From Monilinia fructicola (Eukaryota > Ascomycota > Leotiomycetes > Helotiales > Sclerotiniaceae), in assembly GCA_008692225.1 (NCBI GenBank), contig VICG01000004.1, positions 744,501 through 808,500 of the forward strand: a DNA stretch of 64,000 nucleotides, in the 5' to 3' direction. The notes below the pieces were generated by a model. The model saw nothing but the letters and a program-made list of their open reading frames with translations. It did no database searches and was not told where the DNA came from. Made by a program: the position numbers and the translations under genes. Of the stretch, positions 51,433 through 63,532 are shown in pieces (position 1 is the stretch's first letter; each line of letters begins with the position of its first letter).

Positions 51433-53819
51433 ATGCGATCCCTTTGCAGCCTTACAAGAAATATTGTTGTCCAAACAAAATCAAGTCCACGACTGACTCT
51501 TCGAACATTTACAGCTACTACACCCCACCATAAATATCAAATACCAAAACAGAAGAAGGACAACAGAATGTCTACTACTACCACCCTTAAGGGTCAGCCC
51601 CTTGATCGCCAGGTCCTCGATTCGATGTTGAGACGGCGCATGTTCTATACCCCTTCGTTCGAAATCTACAATGGAGTCGCTGGTCTTGTAAGGATTATTG
51701 GTCTTTCATATTGTATTCCCCAATTTGCAAGGCTGTTTGAATTTCTCGCGTTGGCTTATCCACGCACTACTTCATACGCCCTCAATTCACCAATCTACTC
51801 CGAGATTTTACCTTGTTGGGTATTGCTGACTTCCTTCGTAGTATGATTATGGTCCTCCCGGATGTGCTCTACAGGCAAACGTTATTGACCTATGGCGCAA
51901 ACACTTCGTTTTGGAGGAAGACATGCTGGAGCTAGATTGCACAGCATTGACTCCAGCTGAAGTTCTCCAGACTAGTGGTCATGTGGATAAGTTTGCAGAT
52001 TGGATGTGCAAGGACCCTAAGAACGGTGATATTCTACGAGCGGACCATTTCGTTGAAGACATCCTCGAGTCAAGATTGAGAGGTGACAAGGAGGCTAGAG
52101 GTGTCAAGGTTGAGGAAGAAGCTGAGGACCCATCCAAAAAGAAGAAGAAGAAGAAGACCAAGGGAATTGAAGCTGTGAAACTTGACGATGCAGTTGTTCG
52201 GGAATACGAGGAGATCTTGGCTAAGGTACGATCACTTCACGATATGATGAGAGTGGATGGATATTGACTTTCCAGATTGATAACTACAATGGCGAAGAGC
52301 TTGGTCAATTGATCAAAAAATACGGAATGAAGAACCCGGAGACTGGCATGGAACCTTCTCCACCAGTTGCCTTCAATCTCATGTTCCAGACTGCAATTGG
52401 CCCAAGCAGCAATACACCAGGTTATTTACGACCAGAAACTGCTCAAGGCCAATTCCTTAACTTCGCCAAGCTACTTGAGTACAATCAACAGCAGATGCCA
52501 TTCGCTTCAGCTTCTATTGGCAAGTCCTACAGAAACGAAATCTCTCCCCGTGGTGGATTGTTGAGAGTTCGAGAATTCTTGATGGCCGAGATTGAGCATT
52601 TCGTCGACCCTGAAGGTGGCAAGAAACATGACCGTTTCAACGATGTCAAAGATGTAGAGCTTGTTTTGTTGAATCGTCATACTCAGTTAGCTGGCAAAAC
52701 CGATGTTGAAAAGATGTCTATTGGCAAGGCCGTTGAAAATGGCACAGTTGATAATGAGACTCTTGGCTACTTTTTGGCACGCATTCAACTCTTCCTAGCC
52801 AAAATTGGTGTGGATCAATCTAAAGTCAGATTTAGACAGCACATGGCCAACGAGATGGCCCATTATGCTGCAGATTGCTGGGATGCTGAATTGCATACCA
52901 GCTCTGGTTGGGTCGAGTGTGTTGGCTGTGCCGACAGAAGCGCTTATGATCTCAGCGTACACGCAAAGAAGACTGGTGCACCATTAATGGTCCGTCAAAG
53001 ATTAGATACCCCAATCAGTGTCCAGGAATGGCAGATTGATCTCGACAAGAAGAAGTTTGGTCCTAAATTTAAGAAGGATGGCAAGGCTGTCGAGGCTGCT
53101 ATTGAAGCTCTGTCGCAAGAGGAGCGAGAGACTTTTGCAAAGGAACTCAAGGACAATGGAAAGATTGTTATTAAGACAGATGGAATTGCTGATGGTCAGG
53201 CGGAAGTTGGTGCTGATCTCATCAACATTGAGCTTCGAACGCGTGTTGAAAATACGAGAGAGTACACCCCAAATGTAATTGAACCTTCATTTGGAATTGG
53301 TCGAATCTTGTACGCCTTGATGGAGCACAACTATTGGACTCGTGGCAGTGATGGTGGTGATGAAGCACGTGGTGTAAGTGAAAGCTCATTCTCATATTCT
53401 TACAGTGACTGATCAGAAAACAGGTCCTCTCCTTTCCACCAATCGTTGCGCCCACGAAAGTACTGCTTGTTCCTCTCTCTTCTCACGAGAGCTTCAAACC
53501 CTTTCTAAAGCAGATCTCATACAAGCTTCGATCGATGGGTATCTCTAGCCGTATTGATGATTCTTCAGCATCTATCGGCAAACGTTACAGCCGAAACGAT
53601 GAACTGGGTACCCCTCTTGGCATCACTGTTGACTTCCAAAGTGTCAATGACAGCACATTCACTTTGAGAGACCGAGATTCCACCAAACAGGTCCGTGCAT
53701 CACAGGAAAAGATTCTGGCGGCTATTAAAGAGTTAGTTGATGGCACCAAGGTTTGGGCAGATATTGAGAAAGAACTCCCAATTTTCGAGGGCCAAGAGGC
53801 TGAGCTTCCTGTCCGTTAG
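51433..53819 (+). CDS. GRS1: Glycyl-tRNA synthetase, probably dual-targeted (cytosol and mitochondrion)
   Basis: Exons 51433-51687, 51842-52225, 52276-53373 and 53424-53819 are all phase 0 and give 710 residues with no frame break. Introns are 154, 50 and 50 bases. Class II core motifs are visible: [17 protein letters not shown] (motif 2) and [13 protein letters not shown] (motif 3), plus [19 protein letters not shown] and [11 protein letters not shown] typical of eukaryotic GlyRS. The anticodon-binding domain is in the last exon ([16 protein letters not shown]). Two in-frame ATGs occur. The first gives a basic, acid-poor Arg/Thr/Ser-rich leader like a mitochondrial presequence. The second, at 51568 (MSTTTTLKG), would give the cytosolic form. 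A run of seven Lys is encoded near 52135-52160 in the family's variable insertion. Confidence 0.97.
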
Positions 53820-54198
53820 ATATAAAAGATTAGACTTGGCGAAAATTTGATCACATGTTTTAAGAAAGGAGTGTGGAGATGTCTGGTGAATATGTCTAGG
53901 TTCATCCTTGAGAGATTCGGAGACTATGATATCACATGTAGATCGTGATATCGCAACGCAGCGAATAACGATAACAATTAGCCTCTCTAACATTTTACCA
54001 AATCTCTGACCCCATCTTCTTGAGTGAGAAACCGCAAATGGCCAGCGATATGTTCAAATTAGCATCCTCCGTAGATACAGTAGTACGTAGTCTTTGATCC
54101 CGAGAGGTCAGTGCATATCTAGCAAGCTTCCACCACCGTTCCTTTTAGCTTCTAGAAGATCCATGACAATCTCGAAGCATACATGCCAAAGGGGGGAA

Positions 54199-54245
54199 GG
54201 GAAGGCAAGGCAAGGCAAGGCAAGGCAAGGCAAGGCAAGGCAAGG
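54199..54245. repeat. (GGCAA)n pentanucleotide repeat
   Basis: About nine uninterrupted AAGGC/GGCAA units. Confidence 0.95.
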
Positions 54246-54511
54246 GGAACACGAAACGCTCCATCATGGCCATCATGTCACGTCACGAGAAAACGACCCT
54301 CTTCAGACTTTCTTTCGCGTTCTCCCTCCCCCCTTGCCGCATCCGCATCCGCATCCGCATCCTCGCCCACGTTCCCTCCTTCGCCTGCAGAGCCAAACTT
54401 CGACCGGCAGACCCCTGCCTGCCTGCCTGCTCTGCGAATACCCCCTCATCCGTGCGGGGAGGGGCTTGGTGTTACACGATCCGCTGTTTTGGAAACGTGG
54501 ACTTGTTATGC

Positions 54512-54735
54512 GGTGTGGTGTTGTGTGGTGTGGTGTTGTGTGGTGTTGTGTGGTGTTGTGTGGTGGATTCTTGAAACGGGGGGAGGGGGGAGGGGGGAGG
54601 GAGAGCTGATTGTATTGTTTTGTGTTGTGTTGTGTTGTGTTGTATTTTATAGTATTTTATAGTACTTTATAGTACTTTATAGTATTTTATAGTATTTTAT
54701 AGTATTTTGTAGTATTTTATAGTATTTTATAGTAC
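54512..54735. repeat. Compound GT- then TTTTATAGTA-type tandem repeats
   Basis: TGTGGTGT/TGTTG units (54512-54565) and TTGTG units (about 54617-54640) are followed by some ten copies of a 10-mer, TTTTATAGTA with single variants, to 54735. Confidence 0.9.
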
Positions 54736-54754
54736 TTGCTGATTTGCTGACTTG

Positions 54755-54807
54755 GGTACTGGGGTACGTACTTGGGTACTTGGGTACTTGGGTACTTGGG
54801 TACTTAT
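54755..54807. repeat. (GGGTACTT)n octamer repeat
   Basis: Several direct copies of an octamer with core GGTACTTG, adjacent to the previous tract. Confidence 0.9.
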
Positions 54808-55619
54808 CCAGGGACGCTTTTTCTTTAGTAGGGTGGTGGGTCTAGGGTGGGTGGTAGGGGATCGCTTGGGAGGGGAGGGGTCAGAGGGGTTGGCTTGGGG
54901 GAGGGGGGGGGATCAATGCGCGGGTTAGTTGGGCGGTCGGTCGGTCGGTTTGAGAGGGGGAAGCGTGGTTGTTGGATGGATGGGTGGGTGGGGGCGAGGA
55001 TTGTGAACTTGTTTGGTGGGATTGGGGAGGAAGGGAGGGAGGAAGGGAGGAGAGTGGAATTGTTTTGCGTGTGGATGTTTGCTGGGCTGGGTGGCTGTTG
55101 GGTTCGTGTTGGGTTGTTTGGGGGTGGTTGCTGGTGAATGAATGAATGGATGGGGGGATGGCTGGGTGGTCTTTTTTGTTTACTGGGTGGGTGGGTAGGT
55201 AGGTAGGTTGATATATATGTACACCAAGCTCGGGGATAAAATAATGATGAGCACGCACGCATAGACGGCGCGATAGATGATAGCTTGATCCTATCCTATC
55301 CAAGACTTCCAATTGTAAGTTACCAGACTGCTCAGATCATGGATAGATTGGCCGTCGGTATCAGTGGTTGGATACGGGGTGGCCAGTGGCCATCGACCAA
55401 TGAATTAGTCGCTGATTGTGATGCTATGGGCGGCTTATCTTGCGCTTCAAAGGTCCTGTGCCTTGGCCAAGGTACTAGGGGAGATTACTGCAGGTAGGGA
55501 ATTGCTTCCACGCTTGCTTCTCGGAGCCACCAAGCCTTTGGTTGGATCGCTTCCTCCCCGAGTCAAGGTTCTTCCATTCTACATTCCTGATCAGGGACTT
55601 GGGGGTTGAGCTCCTCCTC

Positions 55620-56660
55620 ATGGACTAACAGATAATATAAATGAAAGGAGCAGCTAGAGAGAGTACTGTAGACGCAATATCTTCCATATGATTAGACTTG
55701 TTTGGATAGATGCAGGTACGTCCACGGGTACTACTACTGACACCGTATGCAAGTATACCATCTGGACGATGATGGTTTTCTATACTCTTGGATATAATTA
55801 ATATGTACTAGGTAGTTCTATAAGTAATACAAGTAGATATAGGATTGTTCTATAGCATTCAACATGGAGGAATCATCAGTAGGTACCTCGGTAGATTCAA
55901 CCTCTTTCAAATGATACTAGAAATGATGAAAAGGAACGATAATACTTGTAGATGAACAGATGAATAGATGGATACTAATAAAGTAGATACTTTCAAAATA
56001 CTCGAGTAGAGTGAGGTAGGTACTTACTAGGAGGGAGGTCCTTCTCGTCGCATTAGATTGAATGAATATTATAAATGAATGAAAATAAATGAAAAATAAA
56101 TGAAAATAAATAACGATAAATCATAATAAATAACAATAAATTATAATAAATAACAATAAATAACAATAAATAATAATATTAATAATAGATAAATAAATAT
56201 CCCTCTTCTCTTTGTTATCCTCTTATATTATAGCTTAGTCTAATATATAAATTTTAATTATAATTAATTAAATAATAAAGAAAACTTTCTTAGCCTTCTT
56301 CTAATGTAAATCGATATTATTTACGCTAGTTTACTTTTAAAAGAAGATATTAAAAAGATCTATCTATAGTATCTTCATTCGTAAAATTAATTAGTTGTTT
56401 ATTATTTATTAATTATTATTATATAGTAAATATAATAAAAGGATTTAATTAATTTAATTATTTAAAAAAGATATATATATAGTAGGTCACCTTAAAGATA
56501 TAGTATGGATGATCCTTAGCGTTTGTAATAAATACTCAATAAGTTCACTTGTCTATACATTTAATAAGTATATACTTTGTATTTATTTACTATCTATTAA
56601 TTAATTAATTAATTAATTAATCAATCTAGTAGTTACCGTTTTGAACAAAAAGGACGCGCT
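55620..56660. other. AT-rich segment
   Basis: About 1 kb dominated by A and T with short AATAAAT, TTAATTAA and TATATA units and no open frame. It could be a natural AT-rich spacer or a strongly mutated (RIP-like) relic. No transposon feature is recognisable. Confidence 0.7.
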
Positions 56661-57544
56661 ACAACAAACTCGATTCTCAAACCAGCCAAGTCAATCTCAA
56701 TCAATCAATCACTTTTTCAATTCATTCACTTACTCACTTACTCACTCACTCACTCACTTATTATTATTCAACGACTAACTAATAACTAACCTTACCTACT
56801 ATTGCCTATTCTACCCGTGGACCTATTTACTATTTACTACCTACTTACTTACTACATACTTCATGCTTCATACTTCATACTTTATACTTCATACGATCAA
56901 ATCAATTTTCTCTGTCTCACCACAAACTTCCCTTCTTGATGACAAGAATATAATACTACAATACTATACAATACTATACAATACTACCTAGGTATACAAT
57001 ACTACATTACTACATCACTACAACACTACAATATCACAAACTCACAAACCCATCTACCCATCTCCCCATCTACTCACCTAACACCCTCCAAAACGTTGAT
57101 AAGCAAAGGACGCTGGACGCTGGACGTTGTGATATAAACTACGAAAACGCAAGACTTGGTCATTGTTGATCTTCTGGGTTGTGACCTCCTCCCTCAAACG
57201 ATCTTAAAATTACCAACCACCAACCACCAACCATCAATCGCCTTCAAGAAAATAGTAGATCGGGTGGACTTTTTGACTCCCAGGCTCTTCTCATTATTAG
57301 GAAGGGGGAGACTTTACTTTTGTATGTCATTCACTCACTCTACTTGTCCTGGTCTGATTGATGGAATGACTACTGACCGATACCCTCATTCCCAAATTCC
57401 AGTCATTTTTTGTCATCTCTTTCAACGATACCCCGCGGCTTTCAGTCTCCAGCTGCTTGTTTCCTTTCAGATCCCACATACATACACACATACACACATA
57501 CACACATTGTTCTCTAAAGTTGTAATTCTGCTTTTTTCATCAAG

Positions 57545-60500
57545 ATGGCGTCACCAAATAATAACAAGTATGTGATAACCCTTTCTCTTGATTCTCGGTA
57601 TGGTGCTGTATTGTATGGTACTGTACGGTCTTGTACATACATACCATAGCCGTACCCATCCATACCCATCTAGATACTCTCTGGTTGGAATATTCCAACC
57701 TGTCCAGGACCATCAGACTTTCAATCAGTAACAGACATCACTCACTCACTCACTCACCTACTCACTCACCTACTCACCCATCCTTTCGGGAACTTTATAT
57801 GGCCCATTGTTGATCAACTATCCTATCTCCTCTTCATTCATTCACTCACTCACTTTCTTGATGTTCTTGGAGCCAAATCAAACTAATCAATATGATGATT
57901 TTTTAGCATTTACGCTCCAGGTCAATTCATGAACCCTGGACCAGCGCCTCGACCTCCTGCTGGCCCTCGATTGAATTATACACCTACAACCGCAAATCTG
58001 CCAGGAAATGTGTCTGCACCAAACATTTCTCAACTAAGCATTAATTCCCCTATTACGAGAACCACCACATCAACTTACTCTGGCTCAACCGTTTCCCTCC
58101 CACTGGCTCGACAACACACAAACATGGACGGTCAAGGAGGTGTCGCAGTGATCAAGGAAGGATGGGCCTCAGTTAAGGAGGGCAAGAATTTCATCAGTCC
58201 TTGGAAGAATAAGTGGCTCATCCTACGCAAAGAAGCTCTTGATTTCCATAAGACCGAAGGGGGTAAGGTGGCGTACCAGATTGTGCTCAAAGATGTCCTC
58301 GGAGTGTCGAGAGTCGAAGCTGCAGGCAATATTTTCGAGATTAGGAGAACCATGAACGGCGCATCAAACAATCCAGGAGATGATGACAGTGCGGGCAGAA
58401 CGCTACAAATTAAGGTTCAAGACTGATGATGATTTGTATGAATGGATCGACTTCATCTATGCTCGCTGCCCAGGTATGGGTGGTGTCAGCAATCCTACAA
58501 ACTTCAGTCATTCGGTTCACGTTGGGTTCGATCCTAACACGGGAGAGTTTGTCGGATTGCCAGCGGAGTGGTCAAAATTGTTGAACTCTTCGGCCATTAC
58601 CAAGGAAGATTATGAGAGAAATCCCCAAGCTGTTTTTGAAGTGTTGGAATTTTACTCTGATATTACAAAGCGCCAGGAAAATCCTCAGCAATACTCAAGT
58701 TTGACCCCAACCCCACCAGCGGCATTGAATCAAAGCAAGCAACTGGGCTACATGCCCGGTAATTCAATTGCGCCACCAAGACCTCTGCAGCCTCAGCAGC
58801 AACAGCAGCAGCAGCAGCAACAGGCTCGTAACAACAGTTACGCTTCTTCCCAGACACAACAGCAGCAACCACCCCGAAGACCTACGCCACCAGAACAAAG
58901 TCAGCAGCAGAAGCAAATGCAGCAGATGGCATCCAACTATGTCACTCCAGATCAACGTGAAGAACAGAGACAGGCACAGTTGGAGGCGCAAAGACGTAGG
59001 GAACTCGAGATGGCGGAACAAAATCGACTTGATATGGAGGCCTACAAACGCCTCGATCCCCCAGACTCGTACACCCATGGCGAAGCAAGAGATTGGCGGT
59101 GGTGGTTACTCGAGCAGTCCTCAAGATCGATTCAATCCAACTCGAGCGGCACCTTCTGCTCCTCGTCCCCAGCAAGGCCAACAGACAGCCGCTCAGAGAC
59201 CTGCTCAAAGACAGGCACCTTCCGCACCAACTGCAAGTGGCCCAACCAAACTACCCATCAACACTCAGCAGAGCTCTTCCTCGGCTAGAGATCAGAATGG
59301 ATCCAGTGATTCTCGTTCAGATAGACAAGATCCTAGATACCCCAATGGCCAATCCAATGCTTCTCAGCAACAAAGACCGGCTCAGCAACAGCAGCAACCA
59401 CCATCGAGATTGCCTGCGCCAGTCAACAATGTCAAACCACTTAACGTTGCCCCCAAACCAGCTGCAAATGGTATTCAACAGAATGATGCGGTCAAGGCTG
59501 CAGAAGCTGCTCTTACTGCTAAGCCAGCGGCCTCTGAACGTTCAAAGGATGTTCGAATGTCCACCATGTCTGAGAATGAAGTCATGGCCAAGTTGAAAGA
59601 AGCTGTATCCAAGGACGATCCAAACCTTTCCTACTCCAAGCAGAAGAAGATTGGTCAAGTGCTTCTGGTTCAGTCTATGTTGCAAAGGTGAAGGAAAATC
59701 CAGCATCCCCTGTTGCTCGTGAAGTTCTTCGCCAACAAGGCAGCAAAGCCCAAGTTGCCATTAAGCAAATGGATTTGGCCCACCAGCCGAGAAAGGAGCT
59801 GATCGTAAATGAGATCATGGTTATGAAGGATAGCAAACATCGAAACATTGTCAATTTCCTCGATGCGTTCTTGAGAAATAACTATACCGAACTCTGGGTC
59901 GTCATGGAGTACATGGAAGGAGGTGCCTTGACTGATGTTATTGATAACAACTCAAACATTACCGAGGACCAAATCTCGACTATTTGCCTCGAGGTTCGTT
60001 TCACAACTAACCCCCTGTTTTTCGTGTCTTAACTAATGGTGTATAGACCTGCCGCGGACTTGAGCATCTTCATGCACAGAGCATCATCCATCGTGATATC
60101 AAGAGTGACAACGTTTTGCTCGATGCGCGTGGTAACGTCAAGATCAGTAAGCTTCTTCCATATTGCTTCAAGATATTGGTACTAACTCATCCATAGCCGA
60201 TTTCGGATTCTGCGCCAAGCTCACGGAATCTAAATCTAAGCGTGCTACTATGGTTGGTACTCCATATTGGATGGCTCCTGAAGTTGTCAAGCAAAAGGAG
60301 TATGGTCCAAAGGTTGATATTTGGTCTCTTGGTATCATGGCTATTGAGATGATTGAATCTGAGCCACCCTATCTCAACGAGGAACCTCTCAAGGCCTTGT
60401 ATTTGATCGCTACCAATGGTACCCCACGCCTCAAGAAACCAGAGAAGCTCAGCAAGGAACTCAAGGCTTTCTTATCTGTGTGTCTTTGCGTTGATATTCG

Positions 60501-60606
60501 AAGCAGAGCATCCGCCGACGAACTCCTAATGCACGATTTCTTGAAGCATGGATGCGATACTGCTAGCTTGGCAAATCTACTACATTTCCGAAAGAACGCT
60601 AAATGA
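57545..60606 (+). CDS. CLA4: PAK-family Ser/Thr kinase, CLA4 type (PH-CRIB-kinase), frame-disrupted
   Basis: Exon 1 is 23 bases (MASPNNNK), followed by a 339-base intron (57568-57906). The protein then shows a PH domain ([26 protein letters not shown]), a CRIB/p21-binding domain ([22 protein letters not shown] in pieces, WSKLL) and a long Gln/Pro-rich linker with poly-Gln. The kinase domain has the glycine loop, VAIKQMDL (ATP Lys), [27 protein letters not shown] and [11 protein letters not shown]. Introns are 59994-60046 and 60147-60196. PH plus CRIB identifies Cla4 rather than Ste20: a Cdc42/Rac effector for polarity, septation and virulence-related growth in fungi. Single-base shifts occur at GG 58414-58415, AAA 59046-59048, and a missing G by 59659 inside the glycine loop (KIGQ, then [10 protein letters not shown] once restored). 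Confidence 0.95.
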
Positions 60607-61517
60607 GCAACCAGCAAAGCTACGAGAGCAATGAAGGCACGTTCACGAAACGCGAGTAATTGGTGGCACTCTGAGCTCGTGTTTGGAAGCAGTTCAAGCG
60701 GTTTTAATTTTATTTTGCGACATCACGCAGGTTACATTATGGTTATATTGTGTGCTACCTATACCAATAGCATGAATCTCCGGAGTTTCTGGGAGTTTCT
60801 GTTTCTGTTTTCTTGGTTGACATACCACCTAAGATCTGGAATATCATGGATGCATGTCAACGGCATATCTAGAGGCATACAAAAAAGACAGTCTAAAAAG
60901 AAGCAGACCTCTGGTTCTGCTTTTCCCTAGTTAAACTTCTCAATACCTTTCCGATTTGTGGATCCCTATCCTTAGAATCTTTCGGGAGCCGGCCTCAGAA
61001 CGGGGATATGCTTTGCGAGAAGATAGCCTGAAAGACAAATAATGGGCGTCAGGTAGATCATTCGAAGAGGAACTAATTAAAAATAAAAGAAAAATTTGTA
61101 AAAAAAAATCTTACTCTTGATTGTGATTTGTGGTAGGAAATATGTGATGTGATGTAATTGTATAGCTCGTTTAGAAATAGAAATTAATCAATCATAATGA
61201 TAATGATAATGATAATGATGATGACGATGACGATGACGATGATATGATGGATGATATGCAAAACTCAAAACTCTAACTTATAAGAAATGTTCGACAGTCT
61301 GAGAAGAAATCTATTTCTATCTCATCATCCTGCATCAAACTCAATCTGAACCCTGGGAAGCTTCTAGAACTAGGTCTTTCCAGTCTAGCCTCGGCCAACC
61401 AAACAGATCTGGCCTTGTTTACTAGCGTAGCCTTGTGAGCTCAACAACCAAAGCTCATCACTGCTCAGCTCCTTTGCACAACTTGGAAGATTTCTTTTTC
61501 CCAAGCAAATCTACACC
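60607..61517. other. Intergenic spacer, tandem genes
   Basis: This holds the CLA4 3' flank and the SEC12 promoter. An AATGAT/GATGAC repeat lies at about 61195-61245. No gene is seen. Confidence 0.6.
61195..61245. repeat. (GAT/AAT/GAC) trinucleotide-hexanucleotide repeat
   Basis: Runs of AATGAT then GATGAC units. Confidence 0.9.
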
Positions 61518-63532
61518 ATGGCTCCCTTAATACCATCTGCAAAGTCTACTTTGTCATATCCTTTATATGCTTGTGATTTTGACCCGGTGGATTCTTCCAG
61601 ACTGGTAGTTGGTGGTGGCGGAGGTGCTGGAAGGACAGGTGTGGGAAATAAGATTGTGAGTTTGAAGAAACATCTATTTCAGAGAGGCTTCTTACATGCG
61701 GAGCCCATGTTCTTTTGGTATACATGCAGATACTGATGGCGTGACCTTCTAGACGCTTTTGGACACATCTAATCCCAATGAACTGGTTGAAGTAGGGGAG
61801 ATCGATCTCAGCAAAGAAGAAGATAATGTCACCAGTCTTGCAGTCAGTCAGCCTAGAGGGAAAATCACCTCGATCTTCGCTGGAGTGAATTCTAGTCCGG
61901 AGGATTTGGACAAAGGGAAGAACGCGCATTTTCCGGGTGGTTGGAATAGAGCCAGTGAAGAAAGGAAAGGGAAAGGCCAAAGAAACTGCTGTGACAACAC
62001 ACAAACTATCCGAGGCATCGAGAAGTTCACTCTTTACGAAAGTCGAAAAGGATCTATATCAAAGAGTGACCAGATTATCAAGGCCTTATCCTGGACAACT
62101 TCAATGGGGTGCGATCGCGACAGGACTCGCGAAGGACTCCGAAATAGTCCTTTTTCAAACGGCGCAAAAGGGACCTCCAGTTTCGAAGGGTGCTATACGG
62201 TTGGCCAAGGAGGCTGTTGATATGGACTTTGTCCAAACGGGAAAAGATGACTACCTCTTTGCATATGCCGATGACCATGATATTTATGTTAAGAAACTTG
62301 GCTCAATAGATGATGGGACAGAACCTGAGCGTGTATATGTTACACCAGCTTCCAGAAGCACGGAGAAAGTCACGCTGCCCTCTTTTCGATCGATAAGATG
62401 GTTAACGAAGGACTTCATTCTGATGCTTACGAATATCCATAGCCAGGGGGGAGTGGTATTGCAGATTCTTAGACTACCTCCAAGCGGCAAAGGACAGTGT
62501 AGGATTGCGCAATCGCATCGACTCCCCTCTAGTATAACGAAAGCTACTGGACTCGCGGTTTCCAACCTTACACCGCCAGTAACCCCTGATGCCGAGCAAA
62601 GCTACACTCAATTTGTTATTGCGGTTGCCGGTCATGATATCTCTATCTCCCTTTTCAAAGTCGACCTTCAACACGAGTTGGATAACTACTTGGTCACGCC
62701 TATCAAACCCTTTCGAACGTTCAAGAATGTCCACCCACTCCAAATCACAGGCATCACATTTTCGACCTTCACACCACCCGCCTATCCTGTCACGGCAAGC
62801 ACTCCTCCGCAATCCCTCAAACTCGCAAGTGTAGGCGTTAGCAACACAGTCATCGTGCATACTCTTCCTCTTTTCCCCGTCCCTCTATCTGTACAAAAAG
62901 GTCAATCGCGCACACCTCGCTACGTTATTGCTCTGCCTTCAAGTAAAGCAATTTACTCTTTCGGAATCATCATTTCCATCTTCGCGGCACTGCTGATGGC
63001 CATCTTGGCGCAAAGTGTTATGGAGATCAGAGGCGTTGTGAAACCTCACTTGGGCGCTGCAAATTATTTGTCGGTGCCATTGCAGGAAGTGATTGGGAAA
63101 CCCTTCACGTTCCCCTCTAATTACCTCGCACTCAATAAACACACCTCCAGAGTCCCCTCCACAAGCACCTCCTCCACTCCCGATTTCTTCGCGTCCCTGC
63201 GCTCTTCAGCCCCCAGCTCTCATTCACCTCCCCGTCACATCTATCTCCACCACGGGCCTCCCATCCCAGACATTGACACCCAAGAAACGTCACCCGAAAT
63301 CACATCACCCGAACTGGCCTCGTCTATAAAAGCCTCTCTTCACGATGAGAAGATTCATCCAGAAGGAAAATCATGGGACGAATTGACAGCGCCGCAAAAA
63401 GAAAGCTGGAAGAAGAAATTGAAGGACGCAGGGCATTGGGTAGAGGAGATGGGAGAGACGATATTCAAGGGGGTCATTTTTGGAGAGTTGGGCGGGCTCG
63501 TGGGCGCGGCGGTTGTGGATGCTGCCCGATAG
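61518..63532 (+). CDS. SEC12: SEC12/PREB-type guanine nucleotide exchange factor for Sar1
   Basis: Exon 1 (61518-61655) carries YPLYACDFDPVDSSRLVVGG and GGGGAGRTGVGNKI, the conserved first beta-propeller blade with the K-loop Asn that inserts at Sar1. The intron 61656-61752 is phase 0. Exon 2 carries WD-like beta-propeller repeats (VTSLAVSQ, LFAYADDHDIYVKKL, LLQITGITFSTF-like strands). One transmembrane helix follows (IYSFGIIISIFAALLMAI near residue 420), then a lumenal tail rich in Ser/Pro/Thr. It should be a type II ER protein that loads Sar1 with GTP to start COPII vesicle formation. One extra base at CC 61933-61934 breaks the frame; removing it joins KNAHF to RVVGIEPVKKGKG. Beyond that the frame is open to 63532. 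Confidence 0.88.

Larger units (their letters stand above)
53820..57544. other. Gene-free 3.7-kb block: simple repeats, AT-rich segment and long CLA4 leader
   Basis: From 54090 to 54840 there is a patchwork of unrelated short tandem repeats. From 54840 to 55200 the DNA is G-rich with GGGTGG/GGTA repeats. From about 55620 to 56660 it is strongly AT-rich with many AATAA/TAAAT units. From about 56690 to 57540 it is C/T/A-rich with TCAC, TACT and CATA runs, as expected for an upstream region and leader. Open frames here (such as 54094-54609 and 54825-55262) are translations of repeats. No gene is supported. Confidence 0.65.

Noticed and set aside
54094..55312. Several open frames on both strands
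   Set aside because: They are translations of tandem repeats and G-rich DNA with extreme composition and no domain.
55620..56660. AT-rich block as a RIP-mutated transposon
   Set aside because: No terminal repeats, target-site duplication or transposase/reverse-transcriptase remnant could be recognised, so only AT-richness is claimed.
58663..59208. Minus-strand Leu/Ala/Val-rich frames opposite CLA4
   Set aside because: These are antisense translations of the poly-Gln/Pro linker.
62474..62860. Minus-strand 128-codon frame
   Set aside because: It is antisense to the SEC12 beta-propeller region and has no independent support.
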